The notes: generated by a model from the sequence alone, not told the origin. 64,000 nt of DNA from GCA-2746605 sp963710615 (GCA_963710615.1 CAVQBF010000026.1:1-64000); one strand, 5' to 3'. Positions 26,843-36,033 are shown, counted from the stretch's first letter. Numbers and translations: made by a program.

Positions 26843-28207
26843 ATGAAAAAATTAATTCTACTAGTATGTATTATTATTTTTAATTCAACCATATTTTCGC
26901 AAGAAGATCACACTGATTATATTGAAGGACCATTTGAATCGCCTCAAGAAATTACTGAGACTTGTTTGGCATGCCATGAAGGGGTCGGTGAAGAAATTAT
27001 TGAGACAAGACACTGGAATTGGATAGGAGAAGCTAATGAAAATGGAGAAAATCTTTCAAGAGGGAAAAAAAACATCATTAATAATTTCTGTGTAGCTATT
27101 CCTTCCAACTGGCCCAGATGTACTAGCTGCCATATTAGTTATGGATGGACTGACGCAAATTTTGATTTTGAAGATCCAGCAAATATTGATTGTTTAGTAT
27201 GTCACGATCAGTCGGGGACTTACAAAAAAACTCCAACCGGTGCTGGTATGCCCGACCCAAATATAGACCTTGTAGCGGCAGCTCAAAGTGTTGGACCAAC
27301 ATCTAAGCAAAATTGTGGAGCTTGTCATTTTAATGGCGGCGGTGGTACTGGTGTTAAGCATGGTGATCTAGATGAAAGTTTGATTAATGCATCTGCAGAG
27401 CTTGATATTCACATGGGTGGTGCAGGATTTGAATGCTCTGAATGTCATGCTGGAGAAAGTCATAAAATTTTAGGGGCTAGTCATGGTTCAATGAGTGAAG
27501 GGACTAATCATATTGGTTGTGAGGATTGCCACACAGATGCACCTCACGAAAAGCGAATTTTAAATGTTCACGGAAATTCAATTGCCTGTGAAACTTGCCA
27601 TATTCCAACTTATGCAAAAGAAATGGCAACTAAAATTTGGTGGGATTGGTCAACCGCCGGTTCTGATAAAATGGTAGAAAAAGATGAGAATGGCATGGAA
27701 ACGTATAATAAAAAGAAAGGAGATTTTATTTGGGAGATGAATGTAGTCCCAGAATACAGCTGGTATAACGGTAAAGCAGACTACTATGAAATTGGTGAAA
27801 AAGTTGAACCCGAGAAGATAGTTAAATTAAATATGCTTAATGGTGATATTAAAGATCCTAATGCTAAAATTGCTCCTTTCAAAGTAATGAGAGGAAAACA
27901 GATTTATGATTCAGAAAATAATTATTTGATTGTTCCAAAATTATTTGGCAAAGGAGGATATTGGGATACATATGATTGGGATGCTGCTGCAAAATTGGGA
28001 ATGGAATCGATTTCTCTTAACTATTCGGGTAAACATGATTTTATTGAAACAGAAATGTACTGGCCAATTAATCACATGGTTGTAAGTTCCGAGAATGCTT
28101 TATCTTGCACTTCTTGTCATGGAAAAAAAGGTACAAAGAGACTTGATTGGGAAAAATTAGGTTATAATGGCGATCCTATGAAATCTGGCGGAAGATTTAA
28201 AAACTAG
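26843..28207 (+). CDS. Octaheme c-type cytochrome, tetrathionate reductase (Otr) family
   Basis: This 454-residue periplasmic protein has a signal peptide (LILLVCIIIFNSTIFSQ) and eight CxxCH heme motifs, with first Cys near residues 41, 93, 117, 158, 198, 226, 249 and 422. The layout, seven clustered hemes plus one far C-terminal heme, fits the octaheme tetrathionate reductase family, whose members reduce tetrathionate and also nitrite or hydroxylamine in vitro. Physiological substrate here is unknown. A 13-bp stem terminator follows 14 bases after the stop, and 95 bp of leader precede, so it is probably a single-gene unit. No quinol dehydrogenase or heme-maturation gene is adjacent. Confidence 0.9.
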   Translation: MKKLILLVCIIIFNSTIFSQEDHTDYIEGPFESPQEITETCLACHEGVGEEIIETRHWNWIGEANENGENLSRGKKNIINNFCVAIPSNWPRCTSCHISYGWTDANFDFEDPANIDCLVCHDQSGTYKKTPTGAGMPDPNIDLVAAAQSVGPTSKQNCGACHFNGGGGTGVKHGDLDESLINASAELDIHMGGAGFECSECHAGESHKILGASHGSMSEGTNHIGCEDCHTDAPHEKRILNVHGNSIACETCHIPTYAKEMATKIWWDWSTAGSDKMVEKDENGMETYNKKKGDFIWEMNVVPEYSWYNGKADYYEIGEKVEPEKIVKLNMLNGDIKDPNAKIAPFKVMRGKQIYDSENNYLIVPKLFGKGGYWDTYDWDAAAKLGMESISLNYSGKHDFIETEMYWPINHMVVSSENALSCTSCHGKKGTKRLDWEKLGYNGDPMKSGGRFKN

Positions 28208-28220
28208 ATAAAATATTTCT

Positions 28221-28260
28221 CAGGTTGACTCAAAATAATTGAGTCAACCTGGCGTTTTTT
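28221..28260 (+). terminator. Rho-independent terminator of the octaheme cytochrome gene
   Basis: A perfect 13-bp stem, CAGGTTGACTCAA with TTGAGTCAACCTG, closes a 5-base loop (AATAA) and is followed by GCGTTTTTT. It starts 14 bases after the cytochrome stop codon. It just touches the stop codon of the convergent MATE gene. Confidence 0.9.
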
Positions 28261-29617
28261 AGCTGTTATTTACTTTATGTCTAAATCTAAAAACAAATGA
28301 AATAGCTGCCACCGTTAATCCAATAAGCAATCCAAACCACACACCTTGTATATTTAATTTCAGAGTAAATCCAAATAAATACCCTAGAGGTAAAGCAATA
28401 ATCCAATATGCTACAAGAGTAATTAACATTGGTATCTTAACATCAGTAACCCCCTTTAAAACACCCAATCCAACTGCCTGAACGCCATCAGATAGTTGAA
28501 ATAATGCAGCTACAATTAAGAGTGAAGAAGCCATTTCTATCACTTCCCTATCGTCAATATAAAGGGAGGGAAGGAATTCATTAAATAAAATAAATATAGT
28601 CCCAGTAATTGACATAAAGAAAAGTCCCAATATAATTGAGATGTAACCTGCATATTTTACATCCATTATTTGTTTCGATCCATGTGAATTTCCTACTCTT
28701 ATGGTTGCTGCTGCTGAAATACCCAGTACCACCATATATGAAATTGAAGCAAGATTAATTGCAATTTGATGCGCTGCTAAAGCAGAACTGCCAAGCCATC
28801 CAATCATTACTGCAGCAAAGGCAAAAGCACTGACTTCTAGAGTATAAGTAAGACCACTTGGGAAACCAATTTTTACAATTTGACTAATGGTATTCCAGTT
28901 TAAAGATTTAAATTTTAGAGTAGGGTCATATTCTTTATATTTCAAGGATTTTATTACAATTAACATCATAGTAAAACCCATAAAAGTACGAGTAGTTAAT
29001 GTTGCAAACCCTGCTCCATCTAACCCTAAAGCCGGAAAACCTAAATTTCCAAAGATTAGAATCCAATTACCGATTATATTAACAATATTGGCAAATAAAG
29101 CTATATACATTGGTGTTTTAGTATCAGATAAGCCCTCAACGAATTGCCGATAAGTTTGGAATAGCATAAAGGGTATAATTGATAAACTTAAAATGACCAG
29201 GTATGATTCTGTTAACTTTGCTACAATGGGTTCCTGATCAAGAAAATATACAAGTTCCGCAGCAAAATAAGTTAATACTGTAAGAATAATTCCAAAAAAA
29301 AGGTTTACAATTAAACCTTGGCGTACAATGATTCCGCATTCTTCTTTCTTATTTTCTCCATAAGCAATCGCCACTAATGCGGTAATTGCATGACTCATAC
29401 CGATTCCAAAAACCATAATTAAGAAAAACAATCCGTTAGCAAGTGCCGCTGCTGCAAGTGGTTCAGCACCTAATCTGCCTACCATAAAACTATCAACTAC
29501 ACCCAGCATGATATGACCCAGCTGACCAATACTTACAGGAATAGAGAGCCTAACAATCGATTTTAAATGAGATTTAAATTTTTCCGGATTAATATTTTTT
29601 AAGAACAGATTTTCCAT
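28259..29617 (-). CDS. MATE-family multidrug/Na+ (or H+) antiporter
   Basis: This 452-residue protein is a MATE (NorM-type) exporter with twelve predicted helices in two similar halves. Family marks include IPVSIGQLGHIMLGVVDSFM (TM1), VFGIGMSHAITALVAIAYGE, the TM7 region GFPSGLTYTLEVSAFAFAAV and ALAAHQIAINLASISYM. Such pumps expel cationic compounds in exchange for Na+ or H+. With a Na+-NQR in the same window a sodium-driven mode is plausible but not shown. The gene ends against the terminator of the convergent cytochrome gene and is divergent from the FKBP lipoprotein gene, 61 bp away. Confidence 0.92.
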   Translation of the reverse strand: MENLFLKNINPEKFKSHLKSIVRLSIPVSIGQLGHIMLGVVDSFMVGRLGAEPLAAAALANGLFFLIMVFGIGMSHAITALVAIAYGENKKEECGIIVRQGLIVNLFFGIILTVLTYFAAELVYFLDQEPIVAKLTESYLVILSLSIIPFMLFQTYRQFVEGLSDTKTPMYIALFANIVNIIGNWILIFGNLGFPALGLDGAGFATLTTRTFMGFTMMLIVIKSLKYKEYDPTLKFKSLNWNTISQIVKIGFPSGLTYTLEVSAFAFAAVMIGWLGSSALAAHQIAINLASISYMVVLGISAAATIRVGNSHGSKQIMDVKYAGYISIILGLFFMSITGTIFILFNEFLPSLYIDDREVIEMASSLLIVAALFQLSDGVQAVGLGVLKGVTDVKIPMLITLVAYWIIALPLGYLFGFTLKLNIQGVWFGLLIGLTVAAISFVFRFRHKVNNS

Positions 29618-29678
29618 TAGTCCTAAATAAGTGTAAATTTGTGCTTAATATTTTTTAAATGCAAAATAAGGATTAAAT

Positions 29679-30374
29679 ATGAAACAAATTTTAATTATTG
29701 CTATATCATTTTTACTTGCTGTTATTGGATGCAGCCAAACTGCTTCAGATACTAATCTACCAATTTCTTCTAATGTTGACTCAGTAAGTTATAGTATTGG
29801 ACAGGATATAGGAAAAAATTTCAAAAAACAAGATATAGAAATAGACCCAAAAATTATGATGCAAGGTATTGTTGATGCAATGGCTGATACATCAATGTTA
29901 ACTGATGCTGAGATTCAAAAAGTTATGATGAATTTTCAAGTTGCAATGAGAGAGAAACAGCAAAATAAAATGAAAGAAGCATCAGAAAAAAACAAAGCCG
30001 AAGCAGAAGCATTTTTTGCTGAGAATAAAAATAAAGAAGGTGTAATTACTCTTGATAGCGGTCTTCAATATAAAGTATTAAAAAGCGGTAATGGAAAGTC
30101 TCCTAAATTAAGCAGCTCTGTAGAAGCACATTACGCTGGTAGGTTAATAGACGGAACCGAATTTGATAGTTCTTATAAGAGAGGGAAACCTCAAGCATTT
30201 AAAGTAACAGGTGTTATTAAAGGTTGGACAGAAATCCTTCAATTGATGAAAGAGGGTGACAAGTGGGAAGTTTATATCCCATCTGACCTAGCATATGGTG
30301 AACGCGGAAGTGGACCAACAATAGGTCCAAATGCAGCATTAATTTTTGAAATGGAATTAATCTCCGTAAATTAA
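29679..30374 (+). CDS. FKBP-type peptidyl-prolyl isomerase, lipoprotein (FkpA/FklB-like)
   Basis: The 231-residue protein has a lipobox (LLAVIGCSQ), an N-terminal dimerisation helix domain (about 30-110, DSVSYSIGQDIGKNFKKQDIEIDPK) and a C-terminal FKBP domain (about 120-230, SVEAHYAGRLIDGTEFDSSYKRG, WTEILQLMKEGDKWEVYIPSDLAYGERG, NAALIFEMELI). Active-site aromatic and Asp residues (Y, D, F, W, Y) are kept. It assists folding of exported proteins in the periplasm. One base separates its stop from the next gene, so the two are likely coupled. Confidence 0.93.
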   Translation: MKQILIIAISFLLAVIGCSQTASDTNLPISSNVDSVSYSIGQDIGKNFKKQDIEIDPKIMMQGIVDAMADTSMLTDAEIQKVMMNFQVAMREKQQNKMKEASEKNKAEAEAFFAENKNKEGVITLDSGLQYKVLKSGNGKSPKLSSSVEAHYAGRLIDGTEFDSSYKRGKPQAFKVTGVIKGWTEILQLMKEGDKWEVYIPSDLAYGERGSGPTIGPNAALIFEMELISVN

Positions 30375-30375
30375 T

Positions 30376-30975
30376 TTGAAAACTTTTGTCAAAATATTGA
30401 GCCCGATAATTATTATTGTTGGGCTCTATTTTATATTTAAGGAAAAAGAAGTAATCCAACCACCGGGGATTTTAGCCCCACACAATCCAAAACAAATAAT
30501 TCTAAAAAATCAAGAATCATGGATTGCTGATGATTTTACTTATTATCCTATTGCTCAATTTGAAGTAGAAGCAAAAGTATTAAGCATAAGATTTTATGGC
30601 TCGGATGAAATGAGTGAATTTTGTCCCGTTGATATTGCTCTTGGTTGGGGTAAAATGTCGGATCAAACAATTGTTGATCGATTTGAAATTAAGCAGCAAC
30701 ATAGATGGTATGTGTGGCGCACAGACAACTTTCCTATCCCCAAAAAAGAAGTTGAAAAGAGCAGCTCTAATGTTCATATTATTCCTGCAAATGAAGAAGT
30801 TGAAGATCTACTTGATGATGTATCAAGAGGAAATATTATTTCGATAAAAGGGAAACTGGTTAACGTTAATGAGATTGGAGAGAAATTTGTCTATAAATCT
30901 TCTACACAACGGGATGATACTGGCGGTGGAGCTTGCGAGATTTTATGGCTTGAAGAATTATCAATTATAATGTGA
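30376..30975 (+). CDS. Conserved membrane-anchored protein of unknown function
   Basis: This 199-residue protein starts with TTG at 30376, one base after the FKBP stop. It has an N-terminal membrane helix (ILSPIIIIVGLYFIF) followed by a soluble domain with a conserved look: QPPGILAPHNPKQ, FEVEAKVLSIRFY, CPVDIALGWGKMSD, QQHRWYVWRTDNFPIP, VHIIPANEEVEDLLDDVSRGNIISIKGKLV and GGACEILWLEEL. The GxVxxIKGxLV part looks like an OB-fold strand. Similar proteins occur in other bacteria without known function, as far as I recall. Because of its tight spacing with the FKBP gene it may act at the membrane with exported proteins, but no role can be assigned. Confidence 0.75.
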   Translation: MKTFVKILSPIIIIVGLYFIFKEKEVIQPPGILAPHNPKQIILKNQESWIADDFTYYPIAQFEVEAKVLSIRFYGSDEMSEFCPVDIALGWGKMSDQTIVDRFEIKQQHRWYVWRTDNFPIPKKEVEKSSSNVHIIPANEEVEDLLDDVSRGNIISIKGKLVNVNEIGEKFVYKSSTQRDDTGGGACEILWLEELSIIM

Positions 30976-31083
30976 GAATATTTCCTTTCCCTTTCTTGTT
31001 TTATTCCAAAAACTCTTGTTAATTATTTCCAATTAGATTTGTTAAATTATTTAGACAGTTTTTATAATTATTAGAATTTTAAT

Positions 31084-32451
31084 ATGAAAAATAAGTTTGA
31101 TGTAATTGTAATTGGCAGTGGTCCTGGAGGTGAAGGAGCTGCAATGAAAGCAGTTAAAGCAGGTAAATCTGTAGCAATCTGCGATTACTTTCATAATATA
31201 GGCGGTAGCTGCACACATAGTGGAACTATTCCCAGTAAGGCTCTTCGGCATGCAAGTCAAATTATTTCTGATACTGAAATGCTTCATTCAGTAAATTATC
31301 AGACAATTCTAAATTCTACTCAACCAATAATTGAACAGCAATACGAATTAAGAAAAGGCTTTTACCAGCGAAACTTGGTCAGAATTCTTGACGGAAGAGC
31401 TTCATTTATTGATGAGCATAATATCGAAGTAAAAAATGAAGCTGGTTTAATAAATAAATATTCTGCAGATAACTTTGTTATTGCAACCGGTTCAAGACCT
31501 TATCATCCTGATGATATTGATTTTTCAAACCCAAGAATCTTGGATAGTGATACTATTTTAAATATTAAAAGCAATCCAAGATCAATTTCAATTTATGGAG
31601 CAGGAGTTATTGGTTGTGAATATGCTTCTATTTTCAGAGAACTCAAGATTAAAGTAAATTTAATCAATACAAGAAATCAGCTATTAACATTTCTTGATGA
31701 TGAAATAATTGACGCACTAGCCTATCATTTAAGAGAAAATGGTGTTCTTATTCGGCATAATGAAGAATATGAAAAAGTTGTTGCCGATGATGACGGTGTG
31801 ACAGTTTATCTTAAGTCTAATAAGCAGATAAAAAGTGAATATTTACTTTGGGCACAAGGCAGAACAGGAAATTCTCAAGATATGGGATTGGAAAATATTG
31901 GGATTAGAGGTAATGTGAGAGGTTCAATTGAAGTTAATGAAAATTTCCAAACTATTCATCCCCATATATATGCCGTCGGTGATGTCATCGGTTACCCTAG
32001 TTTAGCAAGTGCTGCTTATGATCAGGGAAGATTTGCTTCGACTCATATAGTTGAAGGCAGCTGTGAAAATAAACTAGTACGGTTCATTCCCACTGGGATT
32101 TACACTATTCCGGAAATAAGCTCTGTCGGATATACAGAGAAAGAACTTACCGAGAAAAAAGTACCTTATGAAGTTGGGCATTCATTATTTAAGCATTTGG
32201 CAAGAGCGCAAATTACAGGAAGAACAACAGGAATGTTAAAACTACTGTTTCACAGAGAAACATTAGAAATTTTAGGAGTTCATTGTTTTGGTTATGGCGC
32301 TTCGGAAATTGTTCACATTGGTCAGGCTATACTTGCTCAAGAAGGAAAGGCAAATACATTAATGTATTTTATCAATACAACTTTTAATTATCCAACAATG
32401 GCAGAAGCTTATAGAGTAGCGGCTTTAAATGGATTTAATAGATTAAAATAA
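31084..32451 (+). CDS. sthA: Soluble pyridine nucleotide transhydrogenase (Si-specific)
   Basis: SthA (455 residues) is an FAD flavoprotein of the disulfide reductase family that transfers hydride between NADPH and NAD+. It has the FAD motif GSGPGGEGAAMKAVKAG, the NAD-binding GAGVIGCEYASIF and the interface domain (IPTGIYTIPEISSVGYTEKE). The redox pair normally CxxxxC is GSCTHSGTIPSKAL here, with only the first Cys, which is the mark of SthA rather than of lipoamide dehydrogenase. It can lower excess NADPH. The gene stands alone, with 108 bp upstream. Confidence 0.92.
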   Translation: MKNKFDVIVIGSGPGGEGAAMKAVKAGKSVAICDYFHNIGGSCTHSGTIPSKALRHASQIISDTEMLHSVNYQTILNSTQPIIEQQYELRKGFYQRNLVRILDGRASFIDEHNIEVKNEAGLINKYSADNFVIATGSRPYHPDDIDFSNPRILDSDTILNIKSNPRSISIYGAGVIGCEYASIFRELKIKVNLINTRNQLLTFLDDEIIDALAYHLRENGVLIRHNEEYEKVVADDDGVTVYLKSNKQIKSEYLLWAQGRTGNSQDMGLENIGIRGNVRGSIEVNENFQTIHPHIYAVGDVIGYPSLASAAYDQGRFASTHIVEGSCENKLVRFIPTGIYTIPEISSVGYTEKELTEKKVPYEVGHSLFKHLARAQITGRTTGMLKLLFHRETLEILGVHCFGYGASEIVHIGQAILAQEGKANTLMYFINTTFNYPTMAEAYRVAALNGFNRLK

Positions 32452-32556
32452 AAAATAACGACTGAACTGATACCTAAAAATTAATTCTAAACAAAAATCT
32501 GTAATCTATAATTTAAACTTTTATTATTTTTGATTTTTAAATATTTATGAGCTGAG

Positions 32557-32997
32557 ATGAATAAACGTGAAGAAAGATTTTACTTAAAAATGAGATCAAA
32601 TATTACAAGTTGGCTGGATGAGAAAGCGAATTTGAGCTATAAATGGCGGGAATATCTTCTTATCGCTCCGGATATATTTTACCTTCTCGTAAAATTGGTA
32701 CAGGATCCTGAAGTCCCCACTTCCAAAAAAGTTAAATTAGTTACGGCAATTGCTTACTTTATTTCACCAATTGATGTTTTACCGGAAGCAATATTAGGGC
32801 CGGTCGGATATCTTGATGATATCGGGATTGCAGCATATGTCCTAAACGATCTGTTGAACACGATTGATCCGCAAATAGTAAAAAGGAATTGGGTCGGCGA
32901 TATTGATATTTTATACTTGATAAAAAAAATCTTAATAAATATTGATAAAGTTATTGGCAAAGGGATTTGGGATAAGGTTAAAGGATCAATTAAGTAG
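32557..32997 (+). CDS. YkvA-like DUF1232 membrane protein
   Basis: This 146-residue protein contains the DUF1232 (YkvA) motif about residues 65-105: KKVKLVTAIAYFISPIDVLPEAILGPVGYLDDIGIAAYVLN. The SPIDVLPE and GYLDD pieces are the family signature. It has a charged N-terminal helix region (KMRSNITSWLDEK) and a C-terminal amphipathic segment. Members are small membrane-associated proteins of unknown function. It ends 3 bp before the convergent histidine kinase gene. The start ATG at 32557 has only a weak AGCTGAGA ribosome site. Confidence 0.87.
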   Translation: MNKREERFYLKMRSNITSWLDEKANLSYKWREYLLIAPDIFYLLVKLVQDPEVPTSKKVKLVTAIAYFISPIDVLPEAILGPVGYLDDIGIAAYVLNDLLNTIDPQIVKRNWVGDIDILYLIKKILINIDKVIGKGIWDKVKGSIK

Positions 32998-33000
32998 GTT

Positions 33001-33774
33001 TTATTCAGCTGGGAATTTCATTAAGAAGGTAGTGCCTTCTTCTACTTTACTTTTAACAGTTAGTTCACCATTCATTAACTCAACAAATTTCTTAGATACC
33101 GATAATCCAAGTCCAGTACCCTGAAAAATTCTGTTCATCCCCTCACTAACCTGTCTGAAAGCTTCAAAAATTAATTTTTGCTTATCTTCGGGAATCCCTA
33201 TTCCGGTATCACTTACCTCAACACAATAATATTTTTTCTCTGAATTAATTGAAAAAAGATTTATTTCAATACTGCCATTAGAAGTAAATTTGATTGCGTT
33301 ATTTAGCAAGTTGGTCATTACCTTTTTTAACATTTTATAATCAATACTGCAATAGGCTTCTTGTATATCACAGTTAAAACTAAAATTTAAATTTTTATCT
33401 TCCGCGACTGGTTTATATAGATTATAAGTTTCTTGCATTATCTCTTTGATGTTAACCCTTTCAAATTCAACTTTTAATCTTTCCGAATCGACATCACTTT
33501 GATCCAAAAGAAGATTTAAAGACTCGGTTAATCTGTTGCTGCTCTTTAAGACTATTTCAGCCATCTCTTTTAAGTCTGGATCTTTAATCTCTTCAAATAA
33601 AATTCCGGCATATCCAAGAATTACTGTAATGGGAGTTCTAAGTTCATGACTCATATTATCCAGAAAAATGGTTTTCATTTTTTTGGCTTCTTCTAAAATC
33701 CTCAGGCATTCGTCAGATCTTAAATCTTCTCCATTCTTATTTACGATATTTTCGCTGTTTAAATAGTCTTTCAA
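33001..33774 (-). CDS. Orphan sensor histidine kinase without sensing domain
   Basis: The 257-residue protein is nearly only a kinase core: an HisKA domain (about 25-95; phospho-acceptor His in MSHELRTPITVILGYAG) and HATPase_c (about 130-255; N box LLNNAIKFT, G1 DTGIGIPEDK, G2 GTGLGLSVSKKF). The first 30 residues are charged helix with no PAS, receiver or membrane segment. It is therefore cytoplasmic and its signal must come from a partner protein. No response regulator is adjacent; the nearest is the LuxR type at 36.5 kb, paired with another kinase. It may act as part of a phosphorelay. It is divergent from the lipoprotein gene at 33939. Confidence 0.92.
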   Translation of the reverse strand: MKDYLNSENIVNKNGEDLRSDECLRILEEAKKMKTIFLDNMSHELRTPITVILGYAGILFEEIKDPDLKEMAEIVLKSSNRLTESLNLLLDQSDVDSERLKVEFERVNIKEIMQETYNLYKPVAEDKNLNFSFNCDIQEAYCSIDYKMLKKVMTNLLNNAIKFTSNGSIEINLFSINSEKKYYCVEVSDTGIGIPEDKQKLIFEAFRQVSEGMNRIFQGTGLGLSVSKKFVELMNGELTVKSKVEEGTTFLMKFPAE

Positions 33775-33938
33775 CGTTTAAAATTCTCTAATAATTATTG
33801 TATTATCGAATATTTTCTAATTCAGATTAACGTTTTTTATCTTTGTTTATTATAATATAAAAATTAAATTTGAACTTAACTATTGTTTTTAATATAATAA
33901 AAATATTGTGTTGGAACAGTTATAAATTTGGAGAAGAA

Positions 33939-34397
33939 ATGAAAAAGATATTTTTTCTTTTAACATTAATTGCTTTTGTTGGTTGTGCTCAACTAGTTAT
34001 GGAGCCTGCAGATTTTGCATGGCCAATAGAAACAGTTTTAGATACAGATGATCAAGGTATGGTTCAAGAAAGCAGATATTCTTTTTCTGCCAATGTAAAA
34101 GATCTGTTTATTATGGAAACTGCTGATTCATTGGCATACTTAAATCAAGCAGTGAGAATTATTCGAGATACAGAAGGTTATTATTATTTCATCGCTCCCG
34201 GATTTAAAAATGTTTATATCTGTAGTGCTAAAGACGGACAATTTGTTCTTCACAACCAAGTTTTTGTCTCTGAATTTGGATTGGATCTCCCTGCTTTCAA
34301 TCAGCGAAAACCATTTATTGAACTTTTAGAAGGTGAAGAACATCTGGCTTATTTGAATTCCCAAGGAATTAAGGAGAAGAATAGTGAAGATGAATAA
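33939..34397 (+). CDS. Lipoprotein of unknown function
   Basis: From the ATG at 33939 (GGAG eight bases upstream) this 152-residue protein begins with a lipoprotein signal (MKKIFFLLTLIAFVGCAQL). The mature part has EPADFAWPIETVLDTDDQGM, RYSFSANVKDLFIMETAD and NVYICSAKDGQFVLHNQVFVSEFGLDLPAFNQRKPFIELL. It looks like a small beta-rich domain; no family was recognised. The upstream ATG at 33870 would place 23 residues before the signal and is rejected. It overlaps the next gene, a coiled-coil membrane protein, by 14 bp, so the two are probably made together and may interact in the envelope. Confidence 0.78.
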   Translation: MKKIFFLLTLIAFVGCAQLVMEPADFAWPIETVLDTDDQGMVQESRYSFSANVKDLFIMETADSLAYLNQAVRIIRDTEGYYYFIAPGFKNVYICSAKDGQFVLHNQVFVSEFGLDLPAFNQRKPFIELLEGEEHLAYLNSQGIKEKNSEDE

Positions 34398-35736
34398 TTT
34401 ATTTAAAACTCTTTTACTTCTGTTTTTTTCATCCTTAATTGTTGCTCAATCTGATTATAGAATTACTCAAGAATTTAAAAGCAGACAGAGATCTTTTGAA
34501 ATTGCAATTGAATATGCTAAAACTAACGAAGAATTAAGCAAGATAAAAAAAGAAATTAATGAGTTCCGAAATGAGTTTAAAGGTAACAAAGAATTATTAA
34601 ACAGAGCACTCTATCCAAGTAATTTTGAAAGTTCATTTGTTACTTTGGATAAAAAAATAGAATACACCAATAAAAGACTAACTGAAATTTCTCAACTTCA
34701 GACTAAAGTTACCAAAGTTCAATCTGACTATGAAAAAGTCTCTAGCGAATTACAAAAACTTACAAGTGAGTTAAATTCACTTAGAAATGCAAATTCCAGG
34801 TTGATGGCAGAATTAAAAGCATTTCAGTCGGGTTACGGAGGATCCAAAAATGAGATAGATTCACTAAGGAGTTTAGTTACTCAACTTAAGAACGGAATAA
34901 CAAAAAGAGATACTCTTATTAAGGAAATAATGGATAATATTTTCATGACTGCCGAACATAAGATCGAGTCGCTTGATGAAGTTGAAAGAAAGAGTCTGCA
35001 AACAAAGATTAAGAATACAAGCCTAATAGATAATTTAAGAAATCTTATAAATGATAATATTGAATTTTTAGATGCAAGTATTTTTAATCCAGAAGATTTA
35101 GCCTCACTAAAAAGTGAATTTAGCGACTTTGATCAGCGGTGGAGTCATTTTGGACCTAAACTTTTTGACATTTATTCTGCCGACACTCTTAACAAAGATA
35201 AGCTTATAGAGATTGATACCTTAATTTATGATTGGAATTCTTCATTAGAACTATCAACCTGGAGATCTATCGATGATATATTTTCTTCACACAATATTGA
35301 GTTAGATAGTTTTGTCAATGGTGAAGAGTTTAAAGAAGCAATTTTAGGCTATATTAACAATCAAATTAATGATGATGACGGAAGTATTGAAGTTCAACAG
35401 GAAAAGGAATATATCTTTTTTGCTGACAGAGTTTGGAATGATATAATTAAACCTGATTGGATTCCAATGCTAATTTCCGAAAATTTAATTACCACTGATC
35501 AATTAATTTCTATCGAAGATAAAATTGAGGATTGGAAAGATAGTTCTGGCGGGTCAAAGTCTTACTTCATTTATGGAGTAATCATTCTTCTTGCAATTAT
35601 TATAATCTCTAGTCTCTATTTTATAACAAAGAAAAAGAAAAAATCTTATATAGAAGATGTTGATATTGAAGATGATAACAAAAAAAGAGATTTGGCTATT
35701 GATGATGAGGATGAATTTATTGACGATAAGCGATAG
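34384..35736 (+). CDS. Exported coiled-coil protein with C-terminal membrane anchor
   Basis: The 450-residue protein has a signal peptide (LLLLFFSSLIVAQ), long coiled coils (about 40-185, for example TKVQSDYEKVSSELQKLTSELNS, split by short Gly-rich linker GYGGSKNE) and a helical middle with repeated WRS/WNS-like segments (about 240-395). A transmembrane helix follows (about 397-416, FIYGVIILLAIIIISSLYF), then a lysine patch and an acidic tail (KKKKKSYIEDVDIEDDN). Thus most of the protein lies in the periplasm and the tail in the cytoplasm. The start is GTG at 34384, supported by GGAG at 34373; ATG at 34390 is an alternative. It overlaps the preceding lipoprotein gene. A role in envelope organisation is inferred; no named family was found. 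Confidence 0.75.
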   Translation: MKMNNLFKTLLLLFFSSLIVAQSDYRITQEFKSRQRSFEIAIEYAKTNEELSKIKKEINEFRNEFKGNKELLNRALYPSNFESSFVTLDKKIEYTNKRLTEISQLQTKVTKVQSDYEKVSSELQKLTSELNSLRNANSRLMAELKAFQSGYGGSKNEIDSLRSLVTQLKNGITKRDTLIKEIMDNIFMTAEHKIESLDEVERKSLQTKIKNTSLIDNLRNLINDNIEFLDASIFNPEDLASLKSEFSDFDQRWSHFGPKLFDIYSADTLNKDKLIEIDTLIYDWNSSLELSTWRSIDDIFSSHNIELDSFVNGEEFKEAILGYINNQINDDDGSIEVQQEKEYIFFADRVWNDIIKPDWIPMLISENLITTDQLISIEDKIEDWKDSSGGSKSYFIYGVIILLAIIIISSLYFITKKKKKSYIEDVDIEDDNKKRDLAIDDEDEFIDDKR

Positions 35737-35827
35737 AATGTTTCTTCAATTAGACTTTAAATTTTGTTATATGATGAAACTTCTGAAAAAATAATGTTCT
35801 TTTATGTAAAATGTTAACAGAATTATT

Positions 35828-35858
35828 TTAAGTTTTAGCTCAAGTAGCTAAAACTTAA
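35828..35858. terminator. Hairpin, candidate terminator after the coiled-coil gene
   Basis: A perfect 13-bp stem (TTAAGTTTTAGCT with AGCTAAAACTTAA) closes a 5-base loop. It lies about 92 bases after the coiled-coil gene stop. The AT-rich stem and weak T-tract (TAAATATGTTTT) make it a moderate terminator candidate. The rest of the 297-bp gap to 36034 shows nothing recognisable. Confidence 0.5.
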
Positions 35859-36033
35859 ATATGTTTTAGAAAAAAGTGGTCATCAATCCTTATTTTTACA
35901 CTATAATAATAAAGTAGTTTACTGCTGATTACTTTATCCTCTTATGTCTCCAATTTGAAATTGATTTCATTTGTGCAAATGCTTATCAGTGTACTTTATA
36001 AAGGTGATGCCCACTTAGCTCTATGTCTTAATA

